Position numbers and translations under genes: made by a program | From: Acherontichlamydia pituitae | GTDB lineage: Bacteria; Chlamydiota; Chlamydiia; Chlamydiales; Rhabdochlamydiaceae | Direction: 5' to 3' | Assembly: GCA_019634675.1 (NCBI GenBank) | Contig: JAHCAX010000019.1 | Span: 1 to 6,178 of the forward strand | Length of the DNA: 6,178 nucleotides | Part shown: positions 4,511 through 6,178 of the stretch, piece by piece | Layout of the letters: each line of letters starts with the position of its first letter | Numbering within the stretch: the stretch's first letter is position 1 | The notes under the pieces: generated by a model | The model's input: the letters and a program-made list of their open reading frames with translations, nothing else | Database searches by the model: none | What the model was told of the DNA's origin: nothing

Positions 4511-5962
4511 ATGGCTGTTTTAAATACTTCAACATTAGCTTCCATTTCCTCTTCTCAACCGGGACCGGTCCAGTCTCAGCCGCTCCTGACCACCCAAATC
4601 ATCATAGGAAACAAGCTTTATATCGTTGAGGCCTATCTGGACGACGGCCATGGAAATCCACTTCCTAGTTCTGTTCAATACAGCCGAGAGTCCCTGCAAC
4701 AGATCAAAACCCATGCCCAAGAGCTCTTTACAGCCCACGAACTTCACCATAACACATTGAACCAAAGGCCTTTAAATGTTATCGGCGCTAGTTCCCAAGG
4801 ACTGATCCGACATGACAGAAGCACCATTTCTCATGACTTCCTGGTCGAGCCGCTCGATCGAGCCATGGCAGCCCGCATTGCCTCCGAGGATACAACCTTG
4901 GATGCTTCCGCCCTGAAGGCCCAAGACATTTGGAACCGCCTGAGCACAAGCATTTTGACAGGACAAACATCCCCTTCCCTTTCCACAACGAGCAGCCCGC
5001 AGGCTTTAAATACCCTCCCTGCCGACTTAACAACACAAGCCGATCCCCTCGCCACATCAAGGTCAAACACCCGATCCACCCCTTTCGCACCATCGCAATC
5101 AGCCGATCCGTTTAACTCCGATCCCCTCGCAACGCCAAGGTCAAGCACCCAAGCCAATCCCTTTTCCCCATCTCATTTAGATGATCCCTTTCCAGCTTCT
5201 TCAACACCACGGCCCACTCCTCAAACAGATCCATTAGCTCGAAATACAACTGCTATTCCGACGCCAATTACAGATGATCCATTGACCACAACAACACCTA
5301 TTAGACCGACCGCTACGCTCACACCGCCTGGCGACGGCGCACCCGTTTTATCCGATCCAAGCACTCGCACAGAACAACCTTTGGCCACTCCCCGGATCGA
5401 TGATCAAACAACGGCTATTCCAATCCGTCCTCCAAGAAGGATCGTCTTGTCGACAGAACTGCAGCTTAAAAACCACGACTTCACAGCTGATGATTGGTAT
5501 GAAACGATCCCTCTGCGCGCACGTTTGAGAATTTGCCAAAACATCTTGAAAGCTCAGAGCATTTATCCAGTTGAACGGAGGGTGTGGAAAAGGTTCAAAG
5601 AGATTCAACAGCGTCAACCAACGCAGGGAAGCGCTCAGACCACTCTGCAGCTCGTTCAGGAAGAAGTTCGAAGGCTGCAGCAGCAGTGCAATGCTCAGAC
5701 TGGCGGATTGTCACGACGTCAACGGAATCGAGCAGAGCATTTTCTAAAGCGCTATGCCCAGCATGCGCCAGCGGAAGAGCTCCATGCTTGGATCAGGCGC
5801 TACAGGTTTAACGAGCAGTTCTTTAACTTCTTCGAAGAGCAAATCGAAGCGGAAGGCCTTCCGATTGCCGAAACAGAACGCGCTGCTTGGGCAAGGGAAC
5901 ACTACGCGGAAGATATGCCCCGCTTCGTCCGCGTCCTAGAACGGTACCTCGATAGCAATTAG
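4511..5962 (+). CDS. Soluble Pro/Ser/Thr-rich protein with DPF/NPF motifs, putative effector, 483 aa
   Basis: Not recognised as a known family. There is no signal peptide or membrane segment. Residues 1-28 are Ser/Thr/Gln/Pro-rich, resembling type III secretion N-termini. Residues 29-150 look folded, with a beta-strand-like start (IIIGNKLYIVEAYLDD) followed by helices. Residues about 151-310 are low-complexity and probably disordered, with DPF at 199-201 and 225-227, NPF at 216-218, four DPL tripeptides and LAT(S/P)R three times. Residues 178-203 and 204-229 are a tandem 26-residue repeat. PIRPPR at 304-309 fits the PxxPxR SH3-ligand pattern. The C-terminus (311-483) is Arg/Gln/Glu-rich and helical, with several Trp residues and a possible coiled coil at 376-393. 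The start is fixed by an in-frame TAA 18 nt upstream; the next Met is at residue 118. Eukaryote-like motifs in a disordered linker suggest a host-directed adaptor, but this is inference; a structural or scaffold protein is possible. Confidence 0.9.
   Translation: MAVLNTSTLASISSSQPGPVQSQPLLTTQIIIGNKLYIVEAYLDDGHGNPLPSSVQYSRESLQQIKTHAQELFTAHELHHNTLNQRPLNVIGASSQGLIRHDRSTISHDFLVEPLDRAMAARIASEDTTLDASALKAQDIWNRLSTSILTGQTSPSLSTTSSPQALNTLPADLTTQADPLATSRSNTRSTPFAPSQSADPFNSDPLATPRSSTQANPFSPSHLDDPFPASSTPRPTPQTDPLARNTTAIPTPITDDPLTTTTPIRPTATLTPPGDGAPVLSDPSTRTEQPLATPRIDDQTTAIPIRPPRRIVLSTELQLKNHDFTADDWYETIPLRARLRICQNILKAQSIYPVERRVWKRFKEIQQRQPTQGSAQTTLQLVQEEVRRLQQQCNAQTGGLSRRQRNRAEHFLKRYAQHAPAEELHAWIRRYRFNEQFFNFFEEQIEAEGLPIAETERAAWAREHYAEDMPRFVRVLERYLDSN
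5042..5197 (+). repeat. Tandem 78-nt in-frame repeat, two copies, within the effector candidate
   Basis: Copy one is 5042-5119 (residues 178-203) and copy two is 5120-5197 (residues 204-229). They align over 26 codons without gaps. Conserved positions include the opening DPLAT, an RS pair, a central PF followed by P-S, and a closing DPF. Each copy ends with DPF; copy two changes the central TPF to NPF. Synonymous and non-synonymous differences are frequent, so the duplication is not recent. A degenerate partial third copy (QPLATPR) appears at residues 289-295. Confidence 0.8.
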
Positions 5963-5970
5963 AGAGCTTT

Positions 5971-6178
5971 CTAATCTTTGAACCTATCCCAGTAATATGG
6001 CTTCGTCGATTTATCTTCAAAATTTTCATGCTCACTCGCGGCTTGCCAATTTGGCAATGGTCACTCGCTCCGCACCGCTTTCACTTGAAAATTTTGAGGC
6101 TGCGGATTGACGAGAAGGTACGGTGTACCTTCGCAGTAAGGAGCAGGTAAAGCAGCCATGGCTGCGAACCGGTTTTGC
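5971..6178 (-). pseudogene. Minus-strand reading frame interrupted by one TGA, running off the window
   Basis: Read on the minus strand from the window edge, 38 sense codons (6177 down to 6064) reach a TGA at 6061-6063. The same frame then continues for 29 codons to a TAG at 5971-5973, only 8 nt past the convergent stop of 4511-5962. The distal part ends in KSTKPYYWDRFKD and the proximal part contains CEGTPYLLVNPQPQNF. Both look protein-like in their aromatic and charged residues. It could be the decayed 3' end of a gene beyond the window, a gene ending at the TGA, or a dispersed element with chance open frames. Another minus-strand frame (5823-6035) overlaps it and the coding gene, and is less likely real. 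Confidence 0.35.
6017..6097. repeat. Inverted repeat with an internal palindrome
   Basis: TCAAAATTTTCA (6017-6028) and TGAAAATTTTGA (6086-6097) are perfect 12-bp inverted copies 57 nt apart. Between them lies TTGCCAATTTGGCAA (6043-6057), an odd-length palindrome with 7-bp arms around one T. TCACTCGC occurs twice as a direct repeat (6032-6039 and 6061-6068), the second overlapping the in-frame TGA. The density of symmetry suggests a small repeated element or a region able to fold, rather than ordinary coding sequence. Confidence 0.5.

Noticed and set aside
4788..5157. Minus-strand frames of about 100 codons opposite the effector candidate
   Set aside because: Antisense to the folded and Pro/Ser/Thr-rich parts of the plus-strand protein, with no ribosome site; the open length is explained by the composition of the coding strand.
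5507..5605. F-box-like stretch at residues about 333-365 of the 4511-5962 product
   Set aside because: The spacing of IPLRARL and VWKRF is faintly F-box-like, and some environmental Chlamydiae encode F-box proteins. However, the conserved Leu-Pro start and the central acidic-Leu position are missing, so the match is too weak to call.

Overview
The window holds three protein-coding genes, none of which I can match to a named, characterised protein. Two lie on the minus strand (52-1476 and 1844-4207) and encode related multi-pass membrane proteins. The third (4511-5962) is on the plus strand, divergent from the second, and encodes a soluble protein with a long Pro/Ser/Thr-rich central region. 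The right edge (5963-6178) carries what looks like a minus-strand reading frame broken by one in-frame TGA.

Organism: the best guess is an intracellular bacterium of the environmental Chlamydiae (Parachlamydiales and relatives). This is inference. Both membrane proteins have a Ser/Thr/Pro-rich N-terminus without a classical signal peptide, and paired hydrophobic segments separated by very short loops, which is the bilobed pattern known from chlamydial inclusion-membrane (Inc) proteins. The third protein carries eukaryote-like short motifs (DPF, NPF, PxxPxR). There is no housekeeping gene, rRNA or tRNA here to test the assignment.

Layout from left to right: the end of the window to 51 shows nothing recognisable. 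52-1476 (-) is a 474-residue membrane protein. 1477-1843 is a non-coding gap with the upstream gene's promoter (an extended -10), several hairpins and short repeats, possibly a dispersed element. 1844-4207 (-) is a 787-residue membrane protein, a longer paralog of the first with an extra soluble C-terminal domain. 4208-4510 is a strongly A+T-rich divergent promoter region with a sigma70-type promoter for the plus-strand gene, a weaker candidate for the minus-strand gene, and a 14-bp perfect palindrome. 4511-5962 (+) is the 483-residue soluble protein. 5963-6178 is the broken frame and inverted repeats.

How the genes might work together: all three have the look of secreted or surface-acting accessory proteins of a host-associated bacterium. 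A plausible but unproven reading is two Inc-like proteins in a host-derived membrane beside a soluble effector that could engage host endocytic adaptors. The sequence directly supports the paralogy of the two membrane proteins, the motifs and 26-residue tandem repeat in the third, and the promoter and repeat structures. It does not prove secretion or any host target.
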